NCBI GenBank assembly: GCA_946411475.1
Contig: CAMKED010000002.1
Span: forward strand, 1-56,945
DNA from: an uncultured Clostridia bacterium
Lineage (GTDB): Bacteria; Bacillota; Clostridia; Oscillospirales; Oscillospiraceae
Length of the DNA stretch: 56,945 bases
Direction of reading: 5' to 3'
Made by a program: the position numbers and the translations under genes. Of the stretch, positions 14,802 to 23,505 are shown in pieces. The notes under the pieces are model-generated. The model was not told the DNA's origin and searched no databases. It saw nothing but the letters and a program-made list of their open reading frames with translations. Numbering within the stretch: position 1 is the first letter of the stretch; the number at the start of each line of letters is the position of its first letter.

Positions 14802-17468
14802 TCACTTGTCCCCTGTCACTTGCAGATTCTCCCCGACGGTGCCCATCTTCTCCCGGCGGGTGGATTTCAGGAAGCTGTCAATGTCCCCGTAGATGCGGTC
14901 GATCTCCTCGCCGAATTCCCGGGCCGACTGGCGCACCGCGCCGGTGCGCAGGGCCGAAACCTGAATCAGGTTGTCCGAGGTGACGATGCGCGGCTGGGTA
15001 TTCTTGCCAAATTCTTGCAGCAGACGCTCGATGTAGGCGTCGCCGGTCTCGTTCTCCTTCGTATAAACCACGCGGACGCCGTGATAGTCGAAGCGCTCGC
15101 CCTTGCCGCCCTTGACCCGGTAGGCGTCAAAAACCAAAATGGTCTCCGTGCGGGTAAAGGCGGCGTAGTTCGCCAGAATCTCCATCAGCCGATCCCGAGC
15201 CTGTTCCAGATCTGTTTCCGCCAGAGCCGCCAGCTCCGGCCAAGCAAAGATCACATTGAATCCGTCCACGATTAAGATCTGCCTTCCCTCGTCCAGCCTT
15301 CCCCCGTTAAGCCTTCCCCCTTGGGGGAAGGTGGCATCCGGCGTCTCACGGAAGCCGGATGACGGATGAGGGGGTGTCGCTGTTTCAGCCTGTTCCCGAT
15401 CCACCGCCCCCCTCCACACCGCCGCCGAATACTGTGGCCGCTTGATGGGGCCGAACTCCCGCTCCAAAATCGCTTGCAGTTCCTTCTCGTCGATGCTGAG
15501 CCGCCGTCTGGGTGGGGGCGCACTCTCCCGTTTTGGAGCGAGGACGCTTTCTACGTGCATATTGGCAAAGACCTTGTCCCATTTGACCGTAAACCCACCG
15601 CCGTGGGCACAGAAGACGGAATCCGGCGTGTTGTCCAGATCACCTTCCGGGTCGTAGGGGTAGGAGGCCCGGACGGCATCCGGGTCATGGCAGAGATCGT
15701 AGCCCTCCACCTGAAGGGCCAGCTTCCCGAGACCACGGGTATAGGCCGCGACCTCGCGGGCATAGTCCGTCATGGACGCGACGGGGGCGCGGCCCCGGAG
15801 CAGGCTCATCCCGCCCAGGTCTTCCGGCATGTCGAAGCTGCCGAAACGGGCCTTGATATCCGTAATGGCCCGCCCGATCTGGGCGGTGGGGATCTCCAAG
15901 CGGAAGCGATACCAGGGCTCCAGCAGGACCGATTCGGTCTGCATCAAGCCCTGCCGCACGGCCCGGTAGGTGGCCTGACGGAAGTCGCCGCCCTCGGTGT
16001 GCTTCAAATGCGCCTTGCCCGCAGCCAGGGTCAGCTTCACGTCCGTGAGCGGGGCACCGATGGCCGTGCCGAGGTGTTCCTTTTCGGCCAGGTGGGTCAA
16101 AATCAGGCGCTGCCAGTGGCGATCCAGCTTGTCCTCGCTGCAGGTACTCGCAAAAACGAGGCCGCTGCCGCGCGGCAGGGGCTCCAGCAGCAAATGCACC
16201 TCCGCGTAGTGGCGCAGGGGCTCATAGTGGCCTACGCCCTCCACAGTTCTGTCGATGGTCTCCTTGTAGAGGACGCGCCCCTGCCCCAGCTCTACGGTCA
16301 GGTCGAAGCGATCCTGGATCATGCTTTTCAGCACCTCGGCCTGAACCTCGCCCATGAGGCCCACGGAGAGCTCCTGCAGGCGAGAGTCCCAGCGCAGGCG
16401 CAGCATGGGATCCTCGGCCTCCAACTGCCGCAGCTTGGGCAGCACCAGCCGGGGGTCCGTTCCGGCAGGCAGGCCGATTCGATAGTGCATGACCGGCTCC
16501 AAAACCGGGCTGCCTGCGGCGGCCTCGATGCCGAAGCCCTGTCCGTTGCGAGCGGCTGTCAGCCCCACCACGGCGCAGACCTCGCCGGGAAAGAGCTCCT
16601 CGACCGCTGTGAAGCGGCCGCCGTTATAGACCCGAAGCTGGGTTGCCTTTTCCTCGAGGCCCTCATAGCACAGCGTGTCGCGGACGCGGAGCGTCCCGCC
16701 CGTCACCTTCAAATGCGTGAGGCGGACGCCCTGCGCGTCGTGGGTAATTTTGAAGACGCGCGCGCCGAACTGCTCCGGCCATTGCCGGGGCCTCAGCAGC
16801 GCCGTGAACGCATCCAAAAACTCGTTGATCCCATCCAGCTTCAGGCCGGAGCCGAAGAAGCAGGGAAAGACTTCCCGGGCCGCCAGCATATCCCGCAGCA
16901 TCGTGGGAGAAACTGCGCCGCCCGACAGGTATTCCTCCATCGCGGGTTCGGCGCACATGGCAAGGGCCTCGTCCCGCTCGGCGTTGTCCGGGGAGAAATC
17001 CACCACCCCGTCCCCCAACTCCCTGCGGAGGCTGTCCAGCAATTCGGCGCGGCTGCTGCGCGCCAAATCCATCTTGGTGACGAACAGCACCGTGGGGATC
17101 TGATAATGGTCCAGAAGCCGCCAGATCGTCCGGGTGTGGGCCTGGACGCCGTCCGAGCCGCTGACGACCAAAATCGCGTAATCCAGCACCTGCAGCATAC
17201 GCTCGGTCTCCGCGGAAAAATCCACGTGCCCCGGGGTGTCCAGCAGGGTCAACGCCCAGTCTTTCCATTCCACGTGCGCCTGCGCGGCAAAGATCGTGAT
17301 GCCGCGTTCCCGCTCCATCGGGTCAAAGTCCAGCGCTGTGTCGCCGTGATCGACGCGCCCGAGGCTCCGCAGCAGGCCGCAGCGATAAAGGATGGCCTCC
17401 GCCAGCGTGGTCTTGCCCGCGTCCACATGGGCCAGCAGACCGACGGCTGCTTGATTCTTTTTATCCAT
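14802..17468 (-). CDS. TetM/EF-G-like translational GTPase fused to a C-terminal NYN (YacP-like) domain
   Basis: The product is 888 aa. Residues 1 to about 650 follow ribosomal-protection proteins: G1 AHVDAGKTT (about 13-21), switch/G2 around RERGITI, G3 DTPGH, G4 TKMDL, then domains II-V. The C-terminus (about 727-860) begins ILIVDGFNVIFAWPEL and has LVFDAYRVKGG and IVTSDNLIQ, the acidic-residue pattern of YacP/NYN nucleases. The linker (about residues 699-725) is encoded by a dispersed repeat. AAAGGA precedes the ATG. Tetracycline protection is possible but not shown; a role in ribosome rescue coupled to RNA cleavage is equally plausible. The stop lies near a GCTACA repeat. Confidence 0.88.
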   Translation of the reverse strand: MDKKNQAAVGLLAHVDAGKTTLAEAILYRCGLLRSLGRVDHGDTALDFDPMERERGITIFAAQAHVEWKDWALTLLDTPGHVDFSAETERMLQVLDYAILVVSGSDGVQAHTRTIWRLLDHYQIPTVLFVTKMDLARSSRAELLDSLRRELGDGVVDFSPDNAERDEALAMCAEPAMEEYLSGGAVSPTMLRDMLAAREVFPCFFGSGLKLDGINEFLDAFTALLRPRQWPEQFGARVFKITHDAQGVRLTHLKVTGGTLRVRDTLCYEGLEEKATQLRVYNGGRFTAVEELFPGEVCAVVGLTAARNGQGFGIEAAAGSPVLEPVMHYRIGLPAGTDPRLVLPKLRQLEAEDPMLRLRWDSRLQELSVGLMGEVQAEVLKSMIQDRFDLTVELGQGRVLYKETIDRTVEGVGHYEPLRHYAEVHLLLEPLPRGSGLVFASTCSEDKLDRHWQRLILTHLAEKEHLGTAIGAPLTDVKLTLAAGKAHLKHTEGGDFRQATYRAVRQGLMQTESVLLEPWYRFRLEIPTAQIGRAITDIKARFGSFDMPEDLGGMSLLRGRAPVASMTDYAREVAAYTRGLGKLALQVEGYDLCHDPDAVRASYPYDPEGDLDNTPDSVFCAHGGGFTVKWDKVFANMHVESVLAPKRESAPPPRRRLSIDEKELQAILEREFGPIKRPQYSAAVWRGAVDREQAETATPPHPSSGFRETPDATFPQGGRLNGGRLDEGRQILIVDGFNVIFAWPELAALAETDLEQARDRLMEILANYAAFTRTETILVFDAYRVKGGKGERFDYHGVRVVYTKENETGDAYIERLLQEFGKNTQPRIVTSDNLIQVSALRTGAVRQSAREFGEEIDRIYGDIDSFLKSTRREKMGTVGENLQVTGDK
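15300..15372 (-). repeat. CTCATCCG/ACCTTCCCC repeat embedded in frame in the GTPase-NYN gene
   Basis: On the minus strand: CACCCCCTCATCCG, a hairpin around ATCCGGCTTCCG, ACCTTCCCCCAAGGGGGAAGG, then a second partial GGGGGAAGG. The same order (CACCTCATCCG ... ACCTTCCCCTCAAGGGGAAGG) occurs between genes at 20588-20648. Here it is translated as a Pro/Gly/Arg-rich linker (HPSSGFRETPDATFPQGG). Confidence 0.7.
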
Positions 17469-17483
17469 TGGCTTGTCCTTTCA

Positions 17484-17620
17484 AATGAAAAAATGAAAGA
17501 ATGAAAACATGAAAAAAAATGAGGTATCTGTCATTTTTCAAAATGACAGATGATTTCAAATTCGTCCCGAAGGGACACCGAAATTCTTTCATTCTTTCAT
17601 AGTTTCATTTTTTCATTTTT
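17484..17620 (+). repeat. Related element E with ATGAAA-type terminal inverted repeats
   Basis: The left end AAATGAAAAAATGAAAGAAT and the right end, made of TTTCATTCTTTCAT and TTTCATTTTTTCAT, are inverted repeats. Inside is a perfect 12-bp-arm palindrome (17526-17551, ATCTGTCATTTT and its complement with a TC centre), then GTCCCGAAGGGACACCGAAATT. The string GACACCGAAATT also occurs at the same relative place in the long element at 49141-49537. The right end contains the rsmG stop codon. Confidence 0.65.
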
Positions 17621-18314
17621 ACAGCGGCTTCTGCTTCATCCGGGCCCAACTGCGAGGATACTGCTCCGGGGTCTTGCCGGTCTTGTGGATGACGATGACG
17701 GAGTGCACCGCACCGCCGATTTCAAAACTCTCTGTGCGCTCATAGCTGCCACCCAAGAGGCGAATCGCGTTGGCTGCCTCATGCAGCTCCTCCTGGGCCA
17801 TTGCGCCCTTCATGGCAAGGAAATAGCCGCCACGGTGGACGAAGGGCAGGCAGAGCTCACAGAGCAGATCCAGGCGGGCAACAGCGCGGGAGGCCACCAC
17901 ATCGAAGCGTTCCCGGTGCTCCTTGGCAAAGTCCTCAGCCCGGCCCGTCAGGAAGCGGGCCTCCACGCTCAGGGCGGGCAGAGCCTCCGTCTCCAGCCAG
18001 CGCATCCGCTTCTGGAGGCTGTCCAGCAGGGTCAGGCGGAGGGTCGGCTCCGCGAGCTTCAGCGGCACGCCGGGAAAGCCCGCCCCGGTGCCCACGTCCA
18101 GCAGAGACTTCCCCGCCAGCGGCAGCACCTTGAGCAGGGTCAGACTGTCCAGCAGGTGCAGCTCCGCCGCCTGGTCCGGCTCCGTGATGGCCGTCAGGTT
18201 CATGACTTTGTTTTTCTCCAAAACCGCCTCGCCGAAGCGGACGATCATGTCCGTCCGCTCCTCCGGCAGCACAATCTCCAGCCGGTGCATTCCGGCAAGC
18301 AAGGTCTCTTTCAT
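17619..18314 (-). CDS. rsmG: 16S rRNA (guanine527-N7)-methyltransferase
   Basis: The product is 231 aa. The SAM motif is LLDVGTGAGFPGVPLKLAEP (about residues 70-89), followed by LTLLDSLQKRM and the conserved ASRAVARLDLLCE loop (about 138-150). The N-terminal KNKVMNLTAITEPDQ..LHLLDSL is diagnostic for RsmG/GidB. The start at 18314 has GGAGG 7 bases upstream; an ATG at 18374 lies outside the conserved region. RsmG methylates G527 of 16S rRNA. In many genomes it neighbours mnmE/mnmG, and mnmE is 2.3 kb away here. Confidence 0.95.
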   Translation of the reverse strand: MKETLLAGMHRLEIVLPEERTDMIVRFGEAVLEKNKVMNLTAITEPDQAAELHLLDSLTLLKVLPLAGKSLLDVGTGAGFPGVPLKLAEPTLRLTLLDSLQKRMRWLETEALPALSVEARFLTGRAEDFAKEHRERFDVVASRAVARLDLLCELCLPFVHRGGYFLAMKGAMAQEELHEAANAIRLLGGSYERTESFEIGGAVHSVIVIHKTGKTPEQYPRSWARMKQKPL

Positions 18315-18387
18315 ATCGATTTCCTCCACCGTTTTTCCGTCATTATACCATGTTTTGGTCTCCGATGGAAGCATCTTTTTCCGGTGC

Positions 18388-18421
18388 TTGACTTTTCCCG
18401 CGCATAGTGCTACACTATGCG
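18388..18421 (+). promoter_or_regulatory. Promoter with an overlapping palindrome upstream of a methyltransferase gene
   Basis: A -35 TTGACT (18388-18393) and -10 TACACT (18411-18416) have a 17-bp spacer. A perfect inverted repeat CGCATAGTG-CTA-CACTATGCG (18401-18421) covers the -10 box, so it could be an operator. No regulator is encoded beside it. Confidence 0.6.
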
Positions 18422-18442
18422 AAAAACAAGGAGGGATGCGGC

Positions 18443-19234
18443 ATGGAACGCACAGAAATGATCAACAGCTTCTACGACGGCTATTACGAGGACACCCGAC
18501 TGGAACGCTCCCGTCACGGGCAGTTGGAATACCGCACCACGATGCACTTCATACACCGCTGTCTGCCGCAGCCCGGTACAGTATTGGAAATCGGCGCCGG
18601 GACGGGCCGCTACTCCATCGCGCTGGCCAAAATGGGCCACCGGGTCACGGCGGTCGAGCTGGCAGAGCGGAATTTGGAGCTTCTTCGTCAAAACGCGCAG
18701 GGCATCGGCAATCTGACCGCCTTGCAGGGCGACGCGGTCGATCTGAGCCGTTTCGCCGACGACAGCTTTGACCTGACGCTGCTGCTCGGCCCTATGTATC
18801 ATCTCTACGACAGGCAGGATCGGGACGCAGCGCTCCGGGAAGCAGTCCGGGTCACGCGGCCCGGCGGCCACATCCTGACAGCCTTTCTCTCCGTCCACGC
18901 CATTCTGTTTGACAACTATCTGCGGGGCAATCTAGCGGACGGGCTGGCGGAAAACTTCGACGCAGCGTATCGCGTCCGCCATTTCCAGGAGCAGTTGTTT
19001 ACCGGCTACGATATCCCGGAGCTGGAAGCGCTGTATCGCGGCCTGCCTGTGACGCCCGTCACGTTGGCCGCGACCGACGGGATTCTGGAACTGGCCGAGG
19101 GTCGCGCCGACTTCGCCATGTCGGACGAGGAATTTGAGGATTACGCGGCCTACCATCTGCACTTCTGCGAGCAGCGGGAGCTGCTGGGAAGTTCTTCGCA
19201 CCTGCTGTATTTGTGCCGGAAAAACTGCAAGTAA
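18443..19234 (+). CDS. Class I SAM-dependent methyltransferase of unknown substrate
   Basis: The product is 263 aa. Motif I is VLEIGAGTGRYSIALAKMGH (about residues 40-59), followed by an acidic motif (VTAVELAERN), LQGDAVDLSRF (motif II/III) and LLLGPMYHL, with a post-motif RVTRPGGHILTAFLS. This is the Methyltransf_11/25 architecture; small-molecule substrates are typical, but none can be named. ATG 18443 has AAGGAGGG 7 bases upstream. It is divergent from rsmG and convergent with the cysteine desulfurase. Confidence 0.85.
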   Translation: MERTEMINSFYDGYYEDTRLERSRHGQLEYRTTMHFIHRCLPQPGTVLEIGAGTGRYSIALAKMGHRVTAVELAERNLELLRQNAQGIGNLTALQGDAVDLSRFADDSFDLTLLLGPMYHLYDRQDRDAALREAVRVTRPGGHILTAFLSVHAILFDNYLRGNLADGLAENFDAAYRVRHFQEQLFTGYDIPELEALYRGLPVTPVTLAATDGILELAEGRADFAMSDEEFEDYAAYHLHFCEQRELLGSSSHLLYLCRKNCK

Positions 19235-19250
19235 AAGAGTTAGAGGGAAT

Positions 19251-19298
19251 AATTAAGAAGTAAGCAGCCGTCAAACCGACGCCGCTTACTTCTTAATT
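19251..19298. terminator. Hairpin between convergent genes, possible bidirectional terminator
   Basis: Perfect 15-bp arms AATTAAGAAGTAAGC (19251-19265) and GCTTACTTCTTAATT (19284-19298) with an 18-base loop. It lies 16 bases after the methyltransferase stop. It has no long T run, so it may instead be the end of a small intergenic element: TTAATTCTTA occurs again at about 19420. Confidence 0.4.
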
Positions 19299-19320
19299 CT
19301 ATTCAATTACCCCTTCCCTG

Positions 19321-19399
19321 CGTAGGGCGGCCAGACCTCTGGCCGACGGAAACACATCAAATCGAAGGGCACGGCGGCCTGAGGTCTGGCCGCCCTACG
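19321..19399. repeat. GTAGGGCGGCCAGACCTC long inverted repeat
   Basis: Arms CGTAGGGCGGCCAGACCTC (19321-19339) and GAGGTCTGGCCGCCCTACG (19381-19399) pair perfectly over 19 bp and continue inward for five more pairs after one mismatch. The string GTAGGGCGGCCAGACCTCTGG resembles short intergenic repeats known from gut Clostridia. No gene lies in the 19235-19432 gap. Confidence 0.65.
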
Positions 19400-19432
19400 A
19401 AGCGACTGAATAGATACCTTAATTCTTACCTC

Positions 19433-20557
19433 TTATCTCAGCCGTTTTACGGCTTCTGCCACAGCTTCCACCAGGTAATCCGCTTCCTCCTCCGTGGTAA
19501 AGCGAGACAGCGACGCGCGGACGGAGCCGTCGATGACCTTCGGCGCGACGCTCATGGCCTCGAGCACGTGGCTGCGGTGTCCCTTGGCGCAGGCGGAGCC
19601 TGCCGAGACGTAGACCTCCCGATCCTGGAGGCAGTTGATGATGCCCTGGGAGCGGACGCCGGGGATGGCGAAGCTGACGATATGCGGGGCGGTCTGCGCC
19701 CCGTTCAGCACCACGCCGTCGATGGCCGAGAGCCCGGCGCGGATGCGCTCCTTGATTTCAATTTCATGCGCCAGATCCTCCCGCAGGGTCGGCAGGGCGG
19801 CCTCACAGGCCGCGCCGAAGCCGAGAATATTCGGGACGGCCTCAGTGCCGGAGCGAAGCCCGCTCTCCTGCCCGCCGCCGTGGACGAAGGGAGGCAGGGA
19901 CAGTCCCTTGCGGATATACAGCGCCCCCGCTCCCTTGGGGCCGTGGATCTTGTGGGAGCTGACGGTAATCAGATCCGCGTCCAGCGTGCCTGCACGGAAG
20001 GGCACCTTCAGAAAGCCCTGAACCGCATCGGTGTGGAAAATCGCGTTCGGGGCCACGCGGTGGGTCAGCTTCGCCATACTCTGGATGGGCATGAGCGCGC
20101 CAACCTCATTGTTGACCATCATGACAGACACCAGAATGGTATCCGGCCGCAGGGCGGCGCGCAACGCATCCAGCGTGACCGTACCGTCGGGCTCCGGCGC
20201 AAGGTACGTGATCTCAAAGCCCTGGGCCTCCAGCTCCTGCATGGGGTGCAAAATGGCGTGGTGCTCGACCTGGGTGGTGATGATATGCTTGCCCCGCTTG
20301 CCCAGCTTTTTGGCAGCGGAGAAGATCGCCCAGTTGTCGGCCTCGGTGCCCCCTGCGGTGAAAAAGACGCGATCCGGCTCCGCGCCGAGGGCGCGGGCCA
20401 CGGACAGGCGGGCCGTCTCGACCCGCCGATGGGCCTCCGTCCCCAGCCGGTGCAGGGCGCTGGGATTGCCCCAGTCCTCGGTCATGGCTGCCGTGACGGC
20501 CTTTACGGCCTCGTCACAGGGTTTTGTGGTTGCGGAATTGTCAAAGTATGCAAACAT
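19433..20557 (-). CDS. Cysteine desulfurase (NifS/IscS family)
   Basis: The product is 374 aa, a PLP-dependent enzyme releasing sulfur from cysteine for Fe-S clusters or tRNA thiolation. The PLP lysine is K203 in SSHKIHGPKG, and the persulfide Cys is C323 in SAGSACAKG. N-terminal MFAYFDNSATTKPCDEA and TGGTEADN (about residues 67-74) are standard. The extended GSACAKG loop is of the IscS/NifS-like group used in clostridia. AGGAG precedes the ATG. It probably forms one minus-strand unit with mnmE upstream, consistent with tRNA wobble-uridine chemistry in both. Confidence 0.93.
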   Translation of the reverse strand: MFAYFDNSATTKPCDEAVKAVTAAMTEDWGNPSALHRLGTEAHRRVETARLSVARALGAEPDRVFFTAGGTEADNWAIFSAAKKLGKRGKHIITTQVEHHAILHPMQELEAQGFEITYLAPEPDGTVTLDALRAALRPDTILVSVMMVNNEVGALMPIQSMAKLTHRVAPNAIFHTDAVQGFLKVPFRAGTLDADLITVSSHKIHGPKGAGALYIRKGLSLPPFVHGGGQESGLRSGTEAVPNILGFGAACEAALPTLREDLAHEIEIKERIRAGLSAIDGVVLNGAQTAPHIVSFAIPGVRSQGIINCLQDREVYVSAGSACAKGHRSHVLEAMSVAPKVIDGSVRASLSRFTTEEEADYLVEAVAEAVKRLR

Positions 20558-20587
20558 TTCGTTCTCCTGTTTTCCGGTGCTTATCGA

Positions 20588-20648
20588 TGCACCACCTCAT
20601 CCGCCCCAGTGTGGGCTACTTCGCACCTTCCCCTCAAGGGGAAGGCTT
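20588..20648 (+). repeat. CTCATCCG/ACCTTCCCC dispersed repeat
   Basis: CACCTCATCCG ... GGGCTACTTCGC ... ACCTTCCCCTCAAGGGGAAGG between the mnmE stop and the cysteine desulfurase start. It is the intergenic counterpart of the in-frame copy at 15300-15372. Confidence 0.65.
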
Positions 20649-22010
20649 TTATTTTCCAACGCAGAAGCGCTCAAAAATGCGATTCGTGATGTCCTCCCGG
20701 ACGGTGCGGCCGGTCAGCTCGCCGAGGGCTTCCAGCGCTGCTTCCAGCTCAGTCAGCACAGCGTCCGGGGTAATTCCGGCCTGCATCGCAGCAAGCGCCC
20801 GGCCGATGGCATCCCCGGCCCTGCCTACAGCTTCTCCCTGCCGGGTATTGGTCAGAATAGAGCCGTCGCAGGGCAGATCCGCCCCGAAGCTCTTTTCGAT
20901 CCAACCGCAGAGCTGATCCAGCCCGTCGCCCCGCGTGGCGGAGACGGCAAAAATGGGCTCGAATGGGAGTTGAACCCGAAACACGCGCTGTTCCAAATCC
21001 GTCTTATTCAGGACGGCAATGGAATTTTTGGCATCCTTGGCGGCGGCCATCGCCTGCCGATCCTCTTCGTCCAGCGGAATGGCGGCGTCGCAGACAAAAA
21101 TCGCCAGGTCCGCCTGCTCCGCAGCGGCCCGGGAGCGCTCCACGCCCATGGCCTCGATCCGATCTTCCGTCTCGCGGATCCCGGCGGTGTCGGTGATCCG
21201 GGCCAGGACCCGGCCAAAGCGGGCCGTTTCCTCCACGGTATCCCGTGTCGTACCCGGAACGTCGGTAACGATAGCCCGATCAAATCCCACCAGGGCGTTG
21301 AGCAGGGAGGATTTGCCTGCGTTGGGCTTGCCCACAAGCGCAATGCGCACGCCCTGCTTCAGAATCCTGCCCCGGTCGCAGGTGGCCCGCAGGCACTCGA
21401 GCTGCGCCCGATCTGCGCGAAGCTGATCTTCAAAATCCGAAAGTCTGAAATCGGGGATCTCTTCGTCCGGGTAGTCCAGAACGGCGTGGTAGTGGCTGCA
21501 AATATCCGTCAGTCCCTCGTAAATGGGGCGCAGCCGCCGATCCAGCGCGCCGCCCACCTGGGCGGCGGCATTGGCCGCCATGTCGGCGGTCTGGGCCTCG
21601 ATCAGGTCAATGACCGCCTCCGCACCGGTGAGATCCATCTGTCCGTTCAAAAAAGCCCGCTTGGTAAACTCGCCGGGCTGAGCAGGCCGGGCGCCGGCCC
21701 GGTAGAGCGCCTCCAGCCCCGCCGTCAGCACGGCAGGCGACCCGTGGCATTGGAGCTCCACCGTATCCTCGCCGGTGTAGCTATGCGGCGCTCTGGAATA
21801 GACCGCCAGCGCCTGATCAATCTCCCGACCGCGCACGTCATAGAGCGTCCCGAGGATCAGCTTCCGATCCGGCGCGTCGGAAAGAGGCTTTCCGTTTTTG
21901 CAGTGAAAGACCGCCCCCGCCGTTTCGGCACAGCCTTCGCCGGACAGGCGCAGGATCCCGATGGCGCAGGGCTGCTTCCCGGTGGAGATTGCCGCAATGA
22001 TGTCTGCCAT
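20649..22010 (-). CDS. mnmE: tRNA modification GTPase
   Basis: The product is 453 aa. The N-terminal folate-binding domain has [22 protein letters not shown] and [18 protein letters not shown]. The central G domain has P-loop GKPNAGKSS (about residues 228-236), a [11 protein letters not shown] switch, [13 protein letters not shown] and NKTDL. The C-terminus ends FERFCVGK, the invariant C-[IV]-G-K that acts in tRNA modification. MnmE with MnmG makes (c)mnm5U34 in tRNA. GGGAGG lies 9 bases before the ATG. Confidence 0.97.
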   Translation of the reverse strand: MADIIAAISTGKQPCAIGILRLSGEGCAETAGAVFHCKNGKPLSDAPDRKLILGTLYDVRGREIDQALAVYSRAPHSYTGEDTVELQCHGSPAVLTAGLEALYRAGARPAQPGEFTKRAFLNGQMDLTGAEAVIDLIEAQTADMAANAAAQVGGALDRRLRPIYEGLTDICSHYHAVLDYPDEEIPDFRLSDFEDQLRADRAQLECLRATCDRGRILKQGVRIALVGKPNAGKSSLLNALVGFDRAIVTDVPGTTRDTVEETARFGRVLARITDTAGIRETEDRIEAMGVERSRAAAEQADLAIFVCDAAIPLDEEDRQAMAAAKDAKNSIAVLNKTDLEQRVFRVQLPFEPIFAVSATRGDGLDQLCGWIEKSFGADLPCDGSILTNTRQGEAVGRAGDAIGRALAAMQAGITPDAVLTELEAALEALGELTGRTVREDITNRIFERFCVGK

Positions 22011-22037
22011 ATTCGCACGCCTCCCTTTTTTTGGCCT

Positions 22038-22066
22038 ATTATATCCCCTTTTCTCTCACAAAACAA
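22038..22066 (-). promoter_or_regulatory. Promoter of mnmE
   Basis: On the minus strand, -35 TTGTTT (22061-22066) and -10 TATAAT (22038-22043) have a 17-bp spacer, with a leader of about 20 bases. Confidence 0.7.
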
Positions 22067-22077
22067 GCCCTTTTCAG

Positions 22078-22106
22078 TTGCTTTTTTCCACGGCTTCTGC
22101 TACAAT
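22078..22106 (+). promoter_or_regulatory. Divergent promoter for the 126-aa membrane protein gene
   Basis: A -35 TTGCTT (22078-22083) and an extended -10 TGC-TACAAT (22098-22106) have a 17-bp spacer. It lies back to back with the mnmE promoter. Confidence 0.65.
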
Positions 22107-22139
22107 AGGGAAAATGCCAGCGGAAAGCAGGGGGTTACT

Positions 22140-22520
22140 ATGCCGGAGCTCAGCTCCTCCAACGCACTCGTACTGATTATGACAGCCATGTTGGTCTGGG
22201 TCAGCGTCAATGTCCTGATCTCCATCATCCGGCTCAACAAAAGCTACGATCTCGCCCCCAGCCGCTTTCTCTATCCCGCCAACTGTGATCCCACGCTTTG
22301 TCGGGATCCGGCCGGCTTTATCCGCTTCATCACGCCCCGTCTGATTGCCTTTGGCGTGCTGGGGCTGCTGCTGGCGGTCTTCTTCGTGCTCAACGAGATG
22401 ACGCCCCTGTTCTCTGCCCTCCCGGATTGGTTCTCCAAATGGGCCGCGCCGTTTCTCTTTGTGCCGCTGTTTGTCTGGTACGTCATTTTTATCAATCGGG
22501 CCGCCAAGCGGTTCTGGTAA
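22140..22520 (+). CDS. Small membrane protein of unknown function
   Basis: The product is 126 aa. The first hydrophobic segment is about residues 9-28 (LVLIMTAMLVWVSVNVLISI). A soluble Cys-containing loop (NCDPTLCRDP) follows, then two more helices (about 65-84 and 98-117) before a basic C-terminus. ATG 22140 follows an AGGGGG stretch. I do not recognise a family. It is 10 bases upstream of the dehydrogenase gene, probably co-transcribed. Confidence 0.7.
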   Translation: MPELSSSNALVLIMTAMLVWVSVNVLISIIRLNKSYDLAPSRFLYPANCDPTLCRDPAGFIRFITPRLIAFGVLGLLLAVFFVLNEMTPLFSALPDWFSKWAAPFLFVPLFVWYVIFINRAAKRFW

Positions 22521-22530
22521 GGAGGATCCC

Positions 22531-23505
22531 ATGAAAACCTGGAAAATTGTCATTCTCGACGGCGAGCGCACCAACCCCGGCGATCTGAGCTGGGACGTTC
22601 TGCGCGCCCTGGGCGATTTGACCGTTTACCCCGCGACCGCTCCGGAAGAGCTGGTCTCCCACATTGGCGACAATGAGATCGTCATCCTCGACAAACCCGT
22701 AATCTCCCGCGCCATTATGGAAGCCTGCCCCTCCGTAAAACTGATTACACTCTTTGCCACGGGCTTCAACCACATCGACATCGAAGCTGCCCGGGAGCTG
22801 GGAATCACGGTTTCCAATGCCCCCGGCTACTCCTCCTGGGCCGTTTCCCAGTTGGCTGCCGCCCTGCTGCTGGAAATCACCACGCAGGTCGGGCAGCACA
22901 GCGCAGTGGTCCGGCGGGGCGAGTGGACCGATACCTCCTATTTCTGCCGCATTGCGCCGGGCTTGACGGAGATTGCCGGAAAAACCGTCGGCATCATCGG
23001 CTACGGCGGGATCGGGCAGGCCTTTGGCCGCATCATGAAGGCCATGGGTGCGGAGCTCTTGGTCTATTCCCGTCACGTCCACCCGGAGCTGGAAGACGAG
23101 CACACACATTATGTTAACCTCGATCAGCTCTATGCGGATTCGGATATCATTTCTCTCCACTGTCCCATGAACGCGGACAGCGCCGGTATGATCAACCGGG
23201 ACAGCCTTGCCAGGATGAAGGATGGAACGATTCTGATCAACACCTCCCGGGGGGGCCTGATCGTGGAGGAAGACGTGGCGGCAGCGCTGCAAAGCGGCAA
23301 GCTCCGTGCACTGGGACAGGACGCCTTTACCGTGGAACCCATTCGGCCGGACAATCCCCTGCTCACCGCGCCGCATACCTTCCTCACGCCCCACATGGGC
23401 TGGGCCCCCCGCGAGACTCGGGCGCGGCTGATCCATCTGGTGGCGGAAAACGTCCGCACATTCCAGGCAGGAAAGCCGCAAAACGTCGTCAACGGTGTGG
23501 GCTGA
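22531..23505 (+). CDS. D-2-hydroxyacid dehydrogenase (glycerate dehydrogenase-like)
   Basis: The product is 324 aa. The NAD-binding Rossmann motif is GIIGYGGIGQAFG (about residues 153-165). The catalytic set is Arg in NTSRGGLIVEE (about 238), Glu in DAFTVEPI (about 267) and His in LTPHMGWAPRETR (about 286). Overall it looks closest to hydroxypyruvate/glycerate dehydrogenases, which act in serine or glyoxylate metabolism; substrate specificity cannot be read here. AAGGAGGA precedes the ATG. The stop codon lies at the centre of a perfect 18-bp hairpin. Confidence 0.9.
   Translation: MKTWKIVILDGERTNPGDLSWDVLRALGDLTVYPATAPEELVSHIGDNEIVILDKPVISRAIMEACPSVKLITLFATGFNHIDIEAARELGITVSNAPGYSSWAVSQLAAALLLEITTQVGQHSAVVRRGEWTDTSYFCRIAPGLTEIAGKTVGIIGYGGIGQAFGRIMKAMGAELLVYSRHVHPELEDEHTHYVNLDQLYADSDIISLHCPMNADSAGMINRDSLARMKDGTILINTSRGGLIVEEDVAAALQSGKLRALGQDAFTVEPIRPDNPLLTAPHTFLTPHMGWAPRETRARLIHLVAENVRTFQAGKPQNVVNGVG

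Noticed and set aside
15366-17504. Plus-strand open frame (712 codons) opposite the GTPase-NYN gene
   Set aside because: Shadow frame without motifs; the minus strand carries the GTPase P-loop and NYN motif.
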